From positions 496,001-560,000 of the forward strand of contig NZ_CP088251.1 of assembly GCF_021117405.1 (NCBI RefSeq): a stretch of 64,000 nt of DNA, written 5' to 3'. The notes under the pieces were generated by a model, which saw only the letters and a list, made by a program, of their open reading frames with translations, was not told the origin of the DNA and ran no database searches. A program made the translations under genes and the position numbers. The number at the start of each line of letters is the position of its first letter. Position 1 is the first letter of the stretch. Positions 16,447-27,412 of the stretch are shown one piece after another. The stretch comes from Frateuria edaphi. GTDB taxonomy: Bacteria; Pseudomonadota; Gammaproteobacteria; Xanthomonadales; Rhodanobacteraceae.

Positions 16447-17916
16447 TCAGCCGGCGCGTTGTCGCTCGCTCGAGCTGGGGATGCGCAGAGCCTCGCGGTA
16501 CTTGGCCACCGTGCGGCGCGCGACCTGGATGCCCTTGCGGTTGAGCTCCTCGGCCAGGGCCTGGTCGGACAAGGGCTTGCGTGTGTCCTCGCCGTCGATG
16601 AGCTTCTTGATCATCGCCTGGATGGCCGTGGCCGAAGCGCCGCCGCCATCTTCGGTGGAGACGCCACTGGAGAAGAAATACTTCAGTTCGAAAGTGCCGC
16701 GCGGCGTGTGGATGTACTTGCGCGTGGTCACGCGCGAGATGGTCGATTCGTGCATGCCGACCTCTTCAGCGACTTCGCGCAGGACCAGCGGGTGCATCGC
16801 TTCCGGGCCGTAGTCGAGGAAGGCGCTCTGACGGCGCACGATCGCATCGGCAACCTTCAGCAACGTTTCGGCGCGCGACTCCAGGCTCTTGATCAGCCAG
16901 CGCGCCTCCTGCAATTGGCCGCGCATCCAGCTGGCGTCCTCGCCGCGCGCCTGCGCGATCAGGCTGCAGTAGTGCTGGTTGAGGCCCAGCCGCGGCTGGC
17001 AGTCGGGATTGAGGCTGACCTTCCAGCGGTTGCCTTCCTTGTAGGCGTAGACGTCCGGCGCCACGTACTCGACCGGCGTCGCGTCCAGCGCGGCGCCGGG
17101 ACGCGGGTCCAGGCTGCGGATCAGCAGCGCCGCGGCTGCGACGTCTTCCTCGCTCGCGCGCAGCTTGCGCGCGAGCTTGGCGACGTCGTTGCGTGCGAGC
17201 AGTTCGAGCTCGCCGGCGACGATCTGCAGAGCGAGCCCGCGATGCGGCGTATCGGCATCGAACTGCTCCAGCTGCACGCGCAGGCAGTCGCGCAGGTCCA
17301 GACTGGCGATCCCGGTGGGATCGAAACGCTGCAACTGGCGACGCACCGTCTCGATTTCATCGATCGTCGCGTCGAGGTCCGCCGGCAGCGCGGCGAGCAC
17401 GCCTTCGATGCCTTCGGCAAGGTAGCCGTCGGCGTTGAGCGCATCGATGATGACCGTCGCGATCAGCCGCTGGCGCGTGTTGAACGGCGAGAGGTTCAAC
17501 TGCCACAGCAGGTGTTCCTGCAGGGTCTCGGGCGCGGCGTTCTGCGGTTCGAAATCCTCATCGCCGCGGCTGCCGGAGGGCGCGCTGCTGCCGAGCGAGA
17601 AATCGATCGGCGCCTCGGCTGGCGTGTCGGCTTCGCCCCAGTCCGCGACGTCGTCCGCGTTGTGGTCGACGGTCGGCGCTTCGGCCGGGGCGGCGGAGAA
17701 ACTCTCTTCCTCGGTTTCGCCCGGCGCCGATTCCTCCTCGAACTCCAGCAGCGGGTTGCCCTCGGCGATCTGGCGCAGTTCCGCTTCCAGCTCCAGCTGC
17801 GACAGCTGCAACAGCCGGATCGCCTGCTGCAACTGCGGCGTCAGGGTGAGCTGTTGGTTGAGTCGGAACTGGAGCCCGGGTTTCATGCCAGCCGTTGCGG
17901 AGAGACTTGCGGTCAT
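16447..17916 (-). CDS. rpoN: RNA polymerase sigma-54 factor
   Basis: 489 residues. The N-terminal activator-interaction region reads LQFRLNQQLTLTPQLQQAIR followed by LLQLSQLELE. An acidic region II spans roughly residues 50-120. The C-terminal RpoN box ARRTVAKYRE, which binds the -24 promoter element, is present a short way before the end. Sigma-54 serves promoters that need ATP-dependent activators. An ATG at 17886 (giving MKPGLQFRL...) is an equally likely start and matches the usual family N-terminus. Downstream come hpf and the PTS regulatory genes; upstream is lptB. Confidence 0.95.
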   Translation of the reverse strand: MTASLSATAGMKPGLQFRLNQQLTLTPQLQQAIRLLQLSQLELEAELRQIAEGNPLLEFEEESAPGETEEESFSAAPAEAPTVDHNADDVADWGEADTPAEAPIDFSLGSSAPSGSRGDEDFEPQNAAPETLQEHLLWQLNLSPFNTRQRLIATVIIDALNADGYLAEGIEGVLAALPADLDATIDEIETVRRQLQRFDPTGIASLDLRDCLRVQLEQFDADTPHRGLALQIVAGELELLARNDVAKLARKLRASEEDVAAAALLIRSLDPRPGAALDATPVEYVAPDVYAYKEGNRWKVSLNPDCQPRLGLNQHYCSLIAQARGEDASWMRGQLQEARWLIKSLESRAETLLKVADAIVRRQSAFLDYGPEAMHPLVLREVAEEVGMHESTISRVTTRKYIHTPRGTFELKYFFSSGVSTEDGGGASATAIQAMIKKLIDGEDTRKPLSDQALAEELNRKGIQVARRTVAKYREALRIPSSSERQRAG

Positions 17917-17986
17917 CCTACCCCGGTGGGTGTGACGCGACCATAGCGATGGCAGGCTCCGACGGGCCGTGCGTCACATCACCGCT

Positions 17987-18706
17987 TCAGAGCTTGAATT
18001 CGCGTCCCAGGTACACCTCGCGCACCTTTTCGTCGGCGAGGATGTGCGCTGGCGTGCCGCGCGAGAGCACCTCGCCGTCGTTCAGGATGTAGGCGCGATC
18101 GCAGATGCCCAGCGTCTCGCGCACGTTGTGGTCGGTGATCAGGACGCCGATGCCGCGTTCCTTCAGGTGCCGCACGATGCGCTGGATTTCGCCCACCGAA
18201 ATCGGGTCGACGCCGGCGAACGGCTCGTCCAGCAACATGTAGCGCGGCTGCGCGGCCAGCGCGCGGGCGATCTCCACGCGGCGGCGCTCGCCACCGGAGA
18301 GGCTGATGCCTTTCTGGCCGGCGATATGGGCGATCTTGAGCTCGTCCATCAGCCCTTCGAGCTGTTCGTTGCGCTGGCGGGCGGTGAGGCCCTCGCGCAG
18401 CTCCAGCACGGCCATGATGTTGTCAGCCACCGACAGCCGGCGGAATACCGAGGCTTCCTGCGGCAGGTAACCGATGCCCAGTCGTGCGCGCGAGTGCATG
18501 GGCAGGCCGGTGATGTCCTGGCGGTCCAGCCGGATGGTGCCGCCGTCGGCTTCGACCAGGCCCACCACCATGTAGAAGCAGGTGGTCTTGCCCGCGCCGT
18601 TGGGGCCGAGCAGGCCGACCACTTCACCCTGGCGGATCGAAAAACCGAAATCGCGCACGACCTGGCGCGAGCGGTAGCGTTTCTGCAGGCCTTCGGCAGC
18701 GAGCAT
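17987..18706 (-). CDS. lptB: LPS export ABC transporter ATPase LptB
   Basis: 239 residues. Walker A is GPNGAGKT at 34-41, the signature [17 protein letters not shown] is central, and Walker B plus catalytic Glu is [15 protein letters not shown], followed by the H-loop [11 protein letters not shown]. LptB powers extraction of lipopolysaccharide from the inner membrane with LptF and LptG, which are not in this window. It starts three bases after lptA ends, as in the conserved lptC-lptA-lptB order. Confidence 0.97.
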   Translation of the reverse strand: MLAAEGLQKRYRSRQVVRDFGFSIRQGEVVGLLGPNGAGKTTCFYMVVGLVEADGGTIRLDRQDITGLPMHSRARLGIGYLPQEASVFRRLSVADNIMAVLELREGLTARQRNEQLEGLMDELKIAHIAGQKGISLSGGERRRVEIARALAAQPRYMLLDEPFAGVDPISVGEIQRIVRHLKERGIGVLITDHNVRETLGICDRAYILNDGEVLSRGTPAHILADEKVREVYLGREFKL

Positions 18707-18709
18707 CGG

Positions 18710-19309
18710 TCAGGGCTGCCCGCTGCTGGTGGCGGGCGCGGGTGCACTGGTGGCCGGTGCCGGTGCCGGTGCCGCGGCAGGCGCGGCGGTTCCCGACTTG
18801 GGCTGGGGCTTGAAGATCATGTGCACGCGACCGTCGCCGCCGCTGTCGCCGGTCATTTCGCTGGTCTGCGTGTTGTACGTGAGTCGATCGCCGTGCGCCT
18901 CGCCGCGGCCCTGCTGGGTGATCGAGGCATGGCCCTGCAGCACGGCGTAGTCCTTGGCCACCTTGTAGTCGATGGTGGCCGCGTCGCCCTGCATCAGGTT
19001 GCCGTTGTCGTCCAGCTGCTGGAGGTGCGCAGGACTGCCGGTCAGCACCACGCTGTCGATCTCGGCGTTGGCGTCGAAGTGCACCTTGGCCAGGTCGCCG
19101 GTGGCTTTCAGCGAACCTTGGGTGATCACCACGTTGCCCTTGAGCGTGGTGGTGCTGTTGGGCTTGCGGAAGCCATCGAAGTGCGAGGCCTGCACGTCCA
19201 TCGGCTGGTCGCGGTCGGTGCGCTTGGCCTGCACCGGTGCCAGCACCGTCAGGCCCAGCAGGACCAACGCCGCGCTAGCGCGCATGCTGGCGGGGCGGGA
19301 ACGTGGCAT
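18710..19309 (-). CDS. lptA: LPS transport periplasmic protein LptA
   Basis: 199 residues with a signal peptide (MRASAALVLLGLTVLAPVQA after a short lead-in) and an OstA-type beta-jellyroll core (SHFDGFRKPNSTTTLKGNVV, GDRLTYNTQTSEMTG). LptA monomers form the periplasmic bridge that carries LPS. The C-terminus has an unusual Ala/Pro-rich tail of about 30 residues. Possible starts are ATGs at 19318, 19309 and 19285; 19309 overlaps the end of lptC by 35 bases. The lptC-lptA-lptB order is conserved. Confidence 0.92.
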   Translation of the reverse strand: MPRSRPASMRASAALVLLGLTVLAPVQAKRTDRDQPMDVQASHFDGFRKPNSTTTLKGNVVITQGSLKATGDLAKVHFDANAEIDSVVLTGSPAHLQQLDDNGNLMQGDAATIDYKVAKDYAVLQGHASITQQGRGEAHGDRLTYNTQTSEMTGDSGGDGRVHMIFKPQPKSGTAAPAAAPAPAPATSAPAPATSSGQP

Positions 19310-19871
19310 GGACGTCATCGAGCAGCTCCAGGTGTTTGTCGTTGAGGTCGGCACGCATGCCGACGCCGTGGATTCTAGTGCCGCCCTGCACCAGCTGCGC
19401 CGGGGCGGCGGTCTCGAGGCGGTTCTGCTTGGGCCAGGCGGTGACTTCGGCGGTGTCGATCGTGGTCCTTGGCGTATCGTCGAACGCCGCACGTTCCAGA
19501 TGCACCGGGCCCTGCAGTTTGAGCAGGCTCCCTTCGTTGTTGACCCAGCCGTACAGCGAGTGGCCGAGCCAGTCGGGCACGGCCGGCTGATTGGAAGGCA
19601 GGCGGAACTCGGGCGCGTTGATATAAAGCGACTGGTCGCCCTCGCGCCGCTCCAGCTGCGGCGCCTGGATCAGGAAACTGGGCAGGCCGTCGGTGCCGTA
19701 CTGGGTCAGCTTGAAGTCGGTCAGCGTGTAGCCCGAGCGCGGCGGACCGACGAACTCGTTGACCTTCGGTGGCGGTCCGATCCACCACAACAGCAGTTGG
19801 GCCGTGCCGGCCAGCAGCGCGACCACGACGATGGCCGCCGCGAGGCGACGGTCGCGCAACCACTCCCTCAC
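19275..19871 (-). CDS. lptC: LPS export system protein LptC
   Basis: 198 residues from a GTG start that overlaps the kdsC stop (GTGA). One N-terminal membrane anchor (LAAAIVVVALLAGTAQLLLW) is followed by a periplasmic jellyroll domain (DFKLTQYGTDGLPSFLIQAP, GWVNNEGSLLKLQGPVHLE). LptC receives LPS from LptBFG and passes it to LptA. Length and order fit the family. The longer open frame upstream of the GTG is antisense-like and overlaps kdsC, so I did not use it. Confidence 0.93.
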   Translation of the reverse strand: MREWLRDRRLAAAIVVVALLAGTAQLLLWWIGPPPKVNEFVGPPRSGYTLTDFKLTQYGTDGLPSFLIQAPQLERREGDQSLYINAPEFRLPSNQPAVPDWLGHSLYGWVNNEGSLLKLQGPVHLERAAFDDTPRTTIDTAEVTAWPKQNRLETAAPAQLVQGGTRIHGVGMRADLNDKHLELLDDVHATFPPRQHAR

Positions 19872-20419
19872 CGCCAGCGCTCCTTCTCGTTGCCGGCCTT
19901 GCCCTGGGCATGCAGGATCAGGTCGCAGACCTCGCGCGCGCCACCCTGTCCACCGGCGCGGCTGGTGGTCCACTGCGCCTGCTCGATCACCCACGGGTGG
20001 GCGTTGGCCACGGCCACGGCGAGTCCGGCGATGCGCATGGCGGGCAGGTCGGGAAGGTCGTCGCCGACGAAAGCGACCTGCTCGGGCGCGAGCTTCAGCG
20101 CGTCGAGCAATTCCAGCAGGCAGACGCGCTTGTCGCCCTGGCCCTGGTAGACGTGGGCGATGCCCAGCTCCTCGGCGCGCAGTGCCACCGGATGGCTGAT
20201 CCGCGCGCTGATGATCGCCACCTGCACGCCGTGCACCTGCAGGCGCTTCAAGCCCAGGCCGTCCTGCACGAAGAACACCTTGGTCTCGCGACCATCCTCG
20301 CCGTAGTACAGCCGCCCATCGGTCAGCGTGCCGTCCACGTCGAAGACCGCAAGCCGGATACCGGCGGCGCGGGCGATGAGGTCAGGAGGAAGGTTGGTGA
20401 GGTAGGAAGAAGTGGGCAC
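19868..20419 (-). CDS. kdsC: 3-deoxy-D-manno-octulosonate 8-phosphate phosphatase KdsC
   Basis: 183 residues of the HAD superfamily C0 subclass. The nucleophile motif LAVFDVDGTLTDGRLYY is at about 23-39, motif II lies around VAIISAR, and motif III/IV is VAFVGDDLPDLPAM. KdsC removes phosphate from Kdo-8-phosphate to give Kdo for lipid A core assembly. It overlaps lptC by four bases and lies 67 bases downstream of kdsD, which makes an earlier intermediate of the same pathway. Confidence 0.96.
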   Translation of the reverse strand: MPTSSYLTNLPPDLIARAAGIRLAVFDVDGTLTDGRLYYGEDGRETKVFFVQDGLGLKRLQVHGVQVAIISARISHPVALRAEELGIAHVYQGQGDKRVCLLELLDALKLAPEQVAFVGDDLPDLPAMRIAGLAVAVANAHPWVIEQAQWTTSRAGGQGGAREVCDLILHAQGKAGNEKERWR

Positions 20420-20486
20420 GGTTCGGAACTGTGGTGGGTAACGTCAAAAGGGACCTTGCCTGATTTGTCCGGTTTGTCTGGACGAA

Positions 20487-21494
20487 TCAGACGACCCTTG
20501 CGCGAAGCAGGTCGTGGATATTCAGCGCGCCGACCACGTGCTGCTGCTCGTCCACCACCAGCAACGCATGGATCTGATGCTTCTCCATCAGCTGCGCCGC
20601 TTCGATGGCGAGCTTGTCGGAGGTGATCGTCTTCGGGCCGCGTGTCATCAGCGCCTGGACGCTCGCGCCGCGAAGGTTCACGTCTTCGTCGTCGAGCGCG
20701 CGTCGCAGGTCGCCGTCGGTGAACACGCCGAGCAGGCGGCGCTCGGCGTCGACTACTGCGGTCATGCCCAGGTGCTTGCGGGTCATTTCCATCAGCGCCT
20801 CGGTGAGGCTCGCATCCGGTGCGATCATCGGGATGCCTTCGCCGGTGTGCATGATGTCGCTGATGTGCAGCAGCAGTCGGCGGCCGAGACTGCCGGCCGG
20901 ATGCGAGCGGGCGAAATCCTCGGCGGTGAAACCGCGCGCCTCGAGCAGCGCGATCGCCAGTGCATCGCCCATCACCAGCGCCGCGGTGGTACTGGCGGTG
21001 GGGGCCAGGCCAAGCGGGCAGGCTTCGCTGGAAATACTGGCGTCGAGGTGTACGTCCGCCTGGTGTGCAAGCGAAGACTTCGGGTTGCCGGTCATGGCGA
21101 TCAGCGGGATGCCCTGGCGCTTGATCACCGGCAGGATGAACAGGAGTTCATCGGTCTCGCCGGAATTGGACAGTGCCAGCACGACGTCGTCGGGCTGGAT
21201 CATCCCCAGGTCGCCGTGGCTGGCCTCGCCCGGATGCACGAAGAACGAGGGCGTACCGGTGGAGGCCAGGGTGGCGGCGATCTTGCGCCCGATGTGGCCG
21301 GACTTGCCCATGCCAGTGACCACTAGGCGCCCGCGGCAGGCCAGGATCAGCCGGCAGGCCTCCACGAAGCTGGCGTCCACCCGCGGTTCGAGCGCGCGGA
21401 TCGCGGCCGCCTCGGTGGCGATGACCATGCGCCCGCTGCGGGCGATGGCGTCCGGGTCCAGCTTGGCGACGGGCGGGGCGATGCGTGCGTTCAT
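20487..21494 (-). CDS. kdsD: arabinose-5-phosphate isomerase KdsD
   Basis: 335 residues. An SIS sugar-isomerase domain comes first (LVVTGMGKSGHIGRKIAATL, LALSNSGETDELL, GLAPTASTTAALVMGDALA), followed by two CBS motifs (ISDIMHTGEGIPMI...GVFTDGDLRRAL and VQALMTRGPKTI...VVGALNIHDLL). KdsD converts ribulose-5-phosphate to arabinose-5-phosphate, the first step of Kdo synthesis. It is divergent from ibaG-murA over 156 bases that must contain both promoters. Confidence 0.96.
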   Translation of the reverse strand: MNARIAPPVAKLDPDAIARSGRMVIATEAAAIRALEPRVDASFVEACRLILACRGRLVVTGMGKSGHIGRKIAATLASTGTPSFFVHPGEASHGDLGMIQPDDVVLALSNSGETDELLFILPVIKRQGIPLIAMTGNPKSSLAHQADVHLDASISSEACPLGLAPTASTTAALVMGDALAIALLEARGFTAEDFARSHPAGSLGRRLLLHISDIMHTGEGIPMIAPDASLTEALMEMTRKHLGMTAVVDAERRLLGVFTDGDLRRALDDEDVNLRGASVQALMTRGPKTITSDKLAIEAAQLMEKHQIHALLVVDEQQHVVGALNIHDLLRARVV

Positions 21495-21650
21495 GGGGTC
21501 TCTGCTGGGGTGGCCGGCGGCCTTCGGCATTTCTGTGCCACGGGATTTCCATTACCATGGCATATCCGCATTTTAGCGTCATATGGCCGCGCACTGGATT
21601 CATCAAGCCTGGTGAATCCGCGCCCCGCGCGCCGACGATGGACCCCTCCG

Positions 21651-23191
<1,541 letters not shown>

Positions 23192-23547
23192 GTTTCCGTT
23201 TCAGGCCACCAGCCGGGCAAGCGGCACGATTTGGAGGTGGGCTGGCGCCTACCTGCGAAGGGCCATGGCTCCCGAACCCTCCAACCCTGGCACGTAGGGG
23301 GCTGTGCGCGGCGCGCACACAAGCCCGCACTCCCCCTGGCCTCGGCGCCCGAGCATCCGCGGCAAAGCGGCGGCAGTTCCTCCACCTCATCGGTTCGGCA
23401 AACCATTTCTTTCGAGCGCCGCCAGGCGACTGAAAGCCCGCCGCGGGAGCCAAGCTGCGGGAGAAACCTGCAAGAGCGACCGCGCTGGCGCTCCCGCGCC
23501 CAGCTCCGCGAACCCGGTCCCTCTCTCCGGTGCGAGGGAAGCGAGTG
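23192..23547. other. 356-base gene-free stretch with degenerate repeats
   Basis: This lies between the convergent ends of murA and the DUF3108 gene. I see no credible gene. It holds a repeat-like piece (GGAGGTGGGCTGG near 23232 resembles the GTAGGTGGGCTT palindromes) and a pair of arms at 23443-23450 and 23490-23497. No T-run terminator is visible. Confidence 0.6.
23443..23497. repeat. degenerate REP-like inverted repeat
   Basis: GCGGGAGC at 23443-23450 and the exact reverse complement GCTCCCGC at 23490-23497 flank 39 bases that include further GGGAG and GAGCGACC pieces. It resembles the GTAGGAGC palindromes elsewhere in the window but lacks the leading GTAG. Confidence 0.45.
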
Positions 23548-24249
23548 CTACCGGAAACTCACCAGCTCCATCGTCAGGTTGCCGCCATCCTTCTGCGACA
23601 GCTTCACCGGCAACGGGTACCGCCCCGGCGCATACCAGGCGCTGAAGCCGCGGTCGGCGTCCGTGCGATCCACCCGCACGGCGTCGAAACTGCCGGCCGG
23701 CACGGTCACCTTCTCCTTGCCGGTGACCTTGAACCGCTGCGTCTGGACTTCCTGCTTCACCGCCACCGGCAGCGCGATCTGCTTCTGTCCGTCGCGCAGC
23801 GCCAGGCCGATCGCCAGCGCGGTGGTGTTGCGCTCGACCATGCCGGGCTGCGTCGGATAGGTGATCGCACCCTTGCCTTCGTCCACCGTGACCTGGCGCT
23901 TGCCCCAGTCCACCGTGACGTGGCGTTGCTTGGACTTGATCGCCGCATCGAGGCGGTAGTCGTAGCTCAGTGCCTCGGGCACGTCGCCCTTCCAGCGGAA
24001 ATGCGAAACCTCGTCCAGGTTCGCGCCGAGCAGGGCGGCCAGGCCGGAGGTGCCGCGCAGGTGCTTGCTGTAGGCCCATTGCCCGTTGCCAAGCGGCTTG
24101 AGGCTCACGGTGGCGTCGCCCATCGGCGAGCCGTCGCGCAGCACGCGGTAGGTGGCGGTGAAGGCCTTGGGCGGGGCGGCGAGGGCGAGTCCGCTGGCGC
24201 TGGCCAGCAGCAGGGCGCCGGCGAGGCGCAGGAGGTGGCGGAAAGTCAT
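23548..24249 (-). CDS. DUF3108 family exported protein
   Basis: 233 residues with a signal peptide (MTFRHLLRLAGALLLASASG, cleavage near LALA-APP). The mature part fits DUF3108: FTATYRVLRDGSPMGDATVSL at the start and ADRGFSAWYAPGRYPLPVKL near the end. The family is periplasmic or outer-membrane and likely beta-rich; its function is not known. It lies 37 bases downstream of purN on the same strand, a conserved neighbourhood in Xanthomonadales as far as I recall, though nothing ties it to purine synthesis. Confidence 0.85.
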   Translation of the reverse strand: MTFRHLLRLAGALLLASASGLALAAPPKAFTATYRVLRDGSPMGDATVSLKPLGNGQWAYSKHLRGTSGLAALLGANLDEVSHFRWKGDVPEALSYDYRLDAAIKSKQRHVTVDWGKRQVTVDEGKGAITYPTQPGMVERNTTALAIGLALRDGQKQIALPVAVKQEVQTQRFKVTGKEKVTVPAGSFDAVRVDRTDADRGFSAWYAPGRYPLPVKLSQKDGGNLTMELVSFR

Positions 24250-24286
24250 GTGGCCCAGTGTGCCCGCCGCTCGCTGAACATCGGAT

Positions 24287-24952
24287 TCAGGCCGGCGCGA
24301 GCCCGCGTTCGGTAAGCCGCAGCGGCACGGTGAGTGGCGCGCCGTCCAGCGAGGGGCCATCGTCGCGCCAGGCCAGGCGGCCTTCGGCGATCAACCTCAC
24401 TACCGCCGGCAACAGACGGTGTTCCAGCGGCAGCAGGCGTTGCGCGAGGCGGTGTTCGTCTTCGTTCGACTCGATCCGCAACACCGCCTGCGCCACCACC
24501 GGGCCGCCATCGAGTTCGGCGGTGACGAAATGCACGCTGGCGCCATGTTCCAGGTCGCCGGCTTCCAGCGCACGCCGGTGCGTGTGCAGGCCGCGGTATC
24601 TGGGCAGCAGCGAAGGATGGATGTTGAGCATGCGGCCGGCCCAGGGCGCGATCGCCTCGCCATCGAGGATGCGCATGAAACCCGCCAGCACGACCAGCTC
24701 GGCACCGCTGGCAGCGAGCCGGCCGAAGAGGTCCAGGTCGAATGCGCGGCGATCCGGATAAGCCTTCGGGTCGAGCACCAGCGTGGGGATGCCCGCCTCT
24801 TCGGCCAGCCGCAAAGCGCCGGCGGTGGACTTGTCGCTCGCCACCAGCACGAACTCGGCGGCCAGCTCACCGCGCTCGCGCGCGGCGAGCAAGGCGGCGA
24901 GGTTGCTGCCGCGTCCGGAGGCGAGGACGGCGATGCGGAGAGGATGGGGCAT
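24287..24952 (-). CDS. purN: phosphoribosylglycinamide formyltransferase PurN
   Basis: 221 residues. The nucleotide site is VLASGRGSNLAALL, and the formyl-folate site is MLNIHPSLLPRYRGLHTHRR with catalytic Asn and His, followed by the catalytic Asp in VHFVTAELDGGPVVAQ. PurN transfers a formyl group to GAR in the third step of purine synthesis. It lies 105 bases downstream of purM, which acts two steps later, and the pair is commonly linked. Confidence 0.96.
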   Translation of the reverse strand: MPHPLRIAVLASGRGSNLAALLAARERGELAAEFVLVASDKSTAGALRLAEEAGIPTLVLDPKAYPDRRAFDLDLFGRLAASGAELVVLAGFMRILDGEAIAPWAGRMLNIHPSLLPRYRGLHTHRRALEAGDLEHGASVHFVTAELDGGPVVAQAVLRIESNEDEHRLAQRLLPLEHRLLPAVVRLIAEGRLAWRDDGPSLDGAPLTVPLRLTERGLAPA

Positions 24953-25057
24953 GTTTGTCTCTGCCGTTCGCCCTGGGCGTCGAGCGCGGCGCCAGATCGG
25001 ACCGCTTTTCGACTTCGACGCTGCGCGCCTGCGCTCGGGGCGAACGGTTTTCCTGTT

Positions 25058-26101
25058 TCAGCCGATGTGGACGCGCTCGTCGCCCTGCGCCTTCACGACC
25101 TCGCCGATCACGCGGCTGGCCAGGCCATGCTTCGCCAGCAGCGAGGCCGCGCCATCGACCGCATCGCGCGGGAGGATCACCGTGAAGCCCACGCCGCAGT
25201 TGAACGTGCGCCACATCTCCTCGCGCGCGACCTTGCCTTCGCGCATCAGCCAGTCGAACACTGGCGGCAGCACGATCGCGTTCGCGTCGAGCGCCAGGCC
25301 CAGGCCGTCGGGCACCACGCGGATGATGTTCTCCTTCAAGCCGCCGCCTGTGATGTGCGCCATGCCGTGCACCGGCTGGCTTTTCAGCAGTTCCAGCATC
25401 GGCTTGACGTAGATCGTGGTCGGCGCCATCAGCGCGTCGGCGAGCTTCACGCCACCGAGATCGAGCTCGAGCCCGCCGTTGTCGGGCGTGGCACCCGCGC
25501 GCTCGACGATCTTGCGGACCAGCGAATAGCCGTTCGAATGCGGGCCCGAGGACGCCACGCCGAGGATCACGTCCCCGGCCGCGATCGCCTCGCCCGAGAG
25601 CAGTTGCGACTTCTCGACCGCGCCGACCGTAAAGCCGGCCAGGTCGTATTCGCCCGGCGGATACATGTCCGGCATTTCGGCCGTCTCGCCACCGATCAGT
25701 GCGCAGCCGGCGAGCTCGCAACCCCTGGCGATGCCGCCCACCACCGCGACGGTGGTCTCGACGTCCAGCTTGCCCGTGGCGAAGTAGTCCAGGAAGAACA
25801 GCGGCTCGGCACCCTGCACCAGCACGTCGTTGACGCACATGCCGACCAGGTCGATGCCGATGGTGTCGTGGCGGCCCAGCTGCTGGGCGAGCTTGAGCTT
25901 GGTGCCCACGCCGTCGGTGCCGGAGACGAGCACTGGTTCCTTGTAGCGGCCGGCCAGGTCGAACAGGCCGCCGAAACCGCCCAGCCCGCCCATCACCTCG
26001 GGGCGGAAGGTGCGCTTGACCAGCGGCTTGATGCGTTCGACCACGGCATTGCCCGCGTCGATATCGACGCCGGCGGCGCGGTAGGTGAGGGCGTCGGACA
26101 T
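25058..26101 (-). CDS. purM: phosphoribosylformylglycinamidine cyclo-ligase PurM
   Basis: 347 residues. Typical AIR synthetase motifs are [20 protein letters not shown] at the start, [35 protein letters not shown], and [16 protein letters not shown]. PurM closes the imidazole ring of FGAM with ATP. The open frame continues far upstream on this strand, but those codons are antisense to real plus-strand genes and the ATG at 26101 gives the family N-terminus. Confidence 0.97.
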   Translation of the reverse strand: MSDALTYRAAGVDIDAGNAVVERIKPLVKRTFRPEVMGGLGGFGGLFDLAGRYKEPVLVSGTDGVGTKLKLAQQLGRHDTIGIDLVGMCVNDVLVQGAEPLFFLDYFATGKLDVETTVAVVGGIARGCELAGCALIGGETAEMPDMYPPGEYDLAGFTVGAVEKSQLLSGEAIAAGDVILGVASSGPHSNGYSLVRKIVERAGATPDNGGLELDLGGVKLADALMAPTTIYVKPMLELLKSQPVHGMAHITGGGLKENIIRVVPDGLGLALDANAIVLPPVFDWLMREGKVAREEMWRTFNCGVGFTVILPRDAVDGAASLLAKHGLASRVIGEVVKAQGDERVHIG

Positions 26102-26296
26102 GGCGGAGGAGGCCTGGAGGAAAGCGCGCAATTCTACCAGCACGCTCCCGCGGGCGCGGTTCGTCCTCGGTGCGAAAGTCGCGGGCGGTGGAAAAGGCTG
26201 GCTTCGCGGTCTTGCGCCAGGCCGCGCCGATGGACGCTGCGGGCGGGATTGGGCAGACTCCCGTGTTATCCGAGCTTCCACGGACGAGCCTTGCCG

Positions 26297-27286
26297 ATGC
26301 GCCTGCCACGCCTGCTTTCCGCCTTCCTCCTGCTGGGTTTCCTCGCGCCGGCGGCGTGGGCGCAGGTGCCAGCACCCGTGCCGGTCTCGCCGTACGCGGT
26401 GGTGGTGCCGGTCACCGACACCAGCGAGGCGCAGCGTGACACGGCCTTCGCCACTGCGCTCGCGCAGGTGCTCGAACGCGTCGCCGGCGGTCAGGACCTG
26501 CGCAGCAAGCCCGGCTACGACGACGCGCTGAAGGGCGCGCCGGGGCTGGTGCAGCAGTTCCAGTACCAGCGCGCGGGCAGCGGCATCGTGCTGCAGGTGA
26601 ACTTCGACCCCGGCGCCGTGCGCCGGCTGATCACGCAGATCGGCGTGCCGGCCGCAGGCGTGAAGCCACCCGTGCTGGTGCTGGTGCATGGCAGCGACGG
26701 CAGCCTGCTCGGTCAGGATGCGCTGGGAGCGCTGGCGCAGGCCGCCGCGGCGCGCGGCTACCAGTTGGCCTACCCGGACCCGTCGCACGTGCCCGATGCG
26801 TCGGCCGTGGCGAACGCCGACCCGACCGCGCTGGCGATGATCACCCAGCGCTACCACACCGGCCTGATCCTGGTCGGCAACCTGAAGGGTGGCAGCGCGG
26901 ACTGGACCCTGGTGGCCGGGGGCAAGCCGCTGCCGTGGAGCGGCCAGGGGGTCAGCGCCGACGCGCTGCTCACCGACGGCGGCAACGGCATGGCCGATCG
27001 CCTGGGCAAGCAGCTCAACGTGATCGGCGCGGGCATCAGCAGCGGCAAGCTGTGGGTAAGCAAGGTCGACTCGGCGCAGGCCTACGCCAACCTGCTGGCG
27101 ATGCTGCGCGCCGATCCGTCGGTGCGCGAGGTGAACACGCTCGCCGCCGACAACGACGGCTTCCTGCTGGGCATCAAGGCAAGCATGCCGCCGGCCGTGC
27201 TGGCCGCCAGTTTGGCCGCGGGCGGGCGGGTGATCCAGGGCACGCCGCACGCAGGGGCGGACGCCAGCCTGCAATGGCTGCATTGA
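26297..27286 (+). CDS. DUF2066 family exported protein
   Basis: 329 residues with a signal peptide ([22 protein letters not shown] cleaved before QVPAP). The mature region matches DUF2066: [35 protein letters not shown] and VQQFQYQ. Function is unknown. It is divergent from purM and heads the DUF2066-permease-hda run that accompanies purM in Xanthomonadales and Pseudomonas. A long imperfect hairpin separates it from the permease gene. Confidence 0.88.
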   Translation: MRLPRLLSAFLLLGFLAPAAWAQVPAPVPVSPYAVVVPVTDTSEAQRDTAFATALAQVLERVAGGQDLRSKPGYDDALKGAPGLVQQFQYQRAGSGIVLQVNFDPGAVRRLITQIGVPAAGVKPPVLVLVHGSDGSLLGQDALGALAQAAAARGYQLAYPDPSHVPDASAVANADPTALAMITQRYHTGLILVGNLKGGSADWTLVAGGKPLPWSGQGVSADALLTDGGNGMADRLGKQLNVIGAGISSGKLWVSKVDSAQAYANLLAMLRADPSVREVNTLAADNDGFLLGIKASMPPAVLAASLAAGGRVIQGTPHAGADASLQWLH

Positions 27287-27302
27287 AACAACGCCCCGTG
27301 CA

Positions 27303-27367
27303 GGAATCCGCTTTCGGGCGATGCCCTTTCCGTACATCGAGAAGAGCATCGCCCGCAAGCGGATTCC
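27303..27367. repeat. 65-base near-perfect inverted repeat between DUF2066 and the permease
   Basis: Left arm 27303-27324 and right arm 27346-27367 are reverse complements over 22 positions with one mismatch, separated by 21 bases. The arms begin GGAATCCGCTT and end AAGCGGATTCC. There is no T-run. The element lies 17 bases after the DUF2066 stop and 46 bases before the permease start, so it could fold in the mRNA and separate expression of the two genes. Confidence 0.8.
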
Positions 27368-27412
27368 CACAGTGGGAGGAAACGCCGTGCATCGCTTGAA
27401 CGAGGCCCCTCC

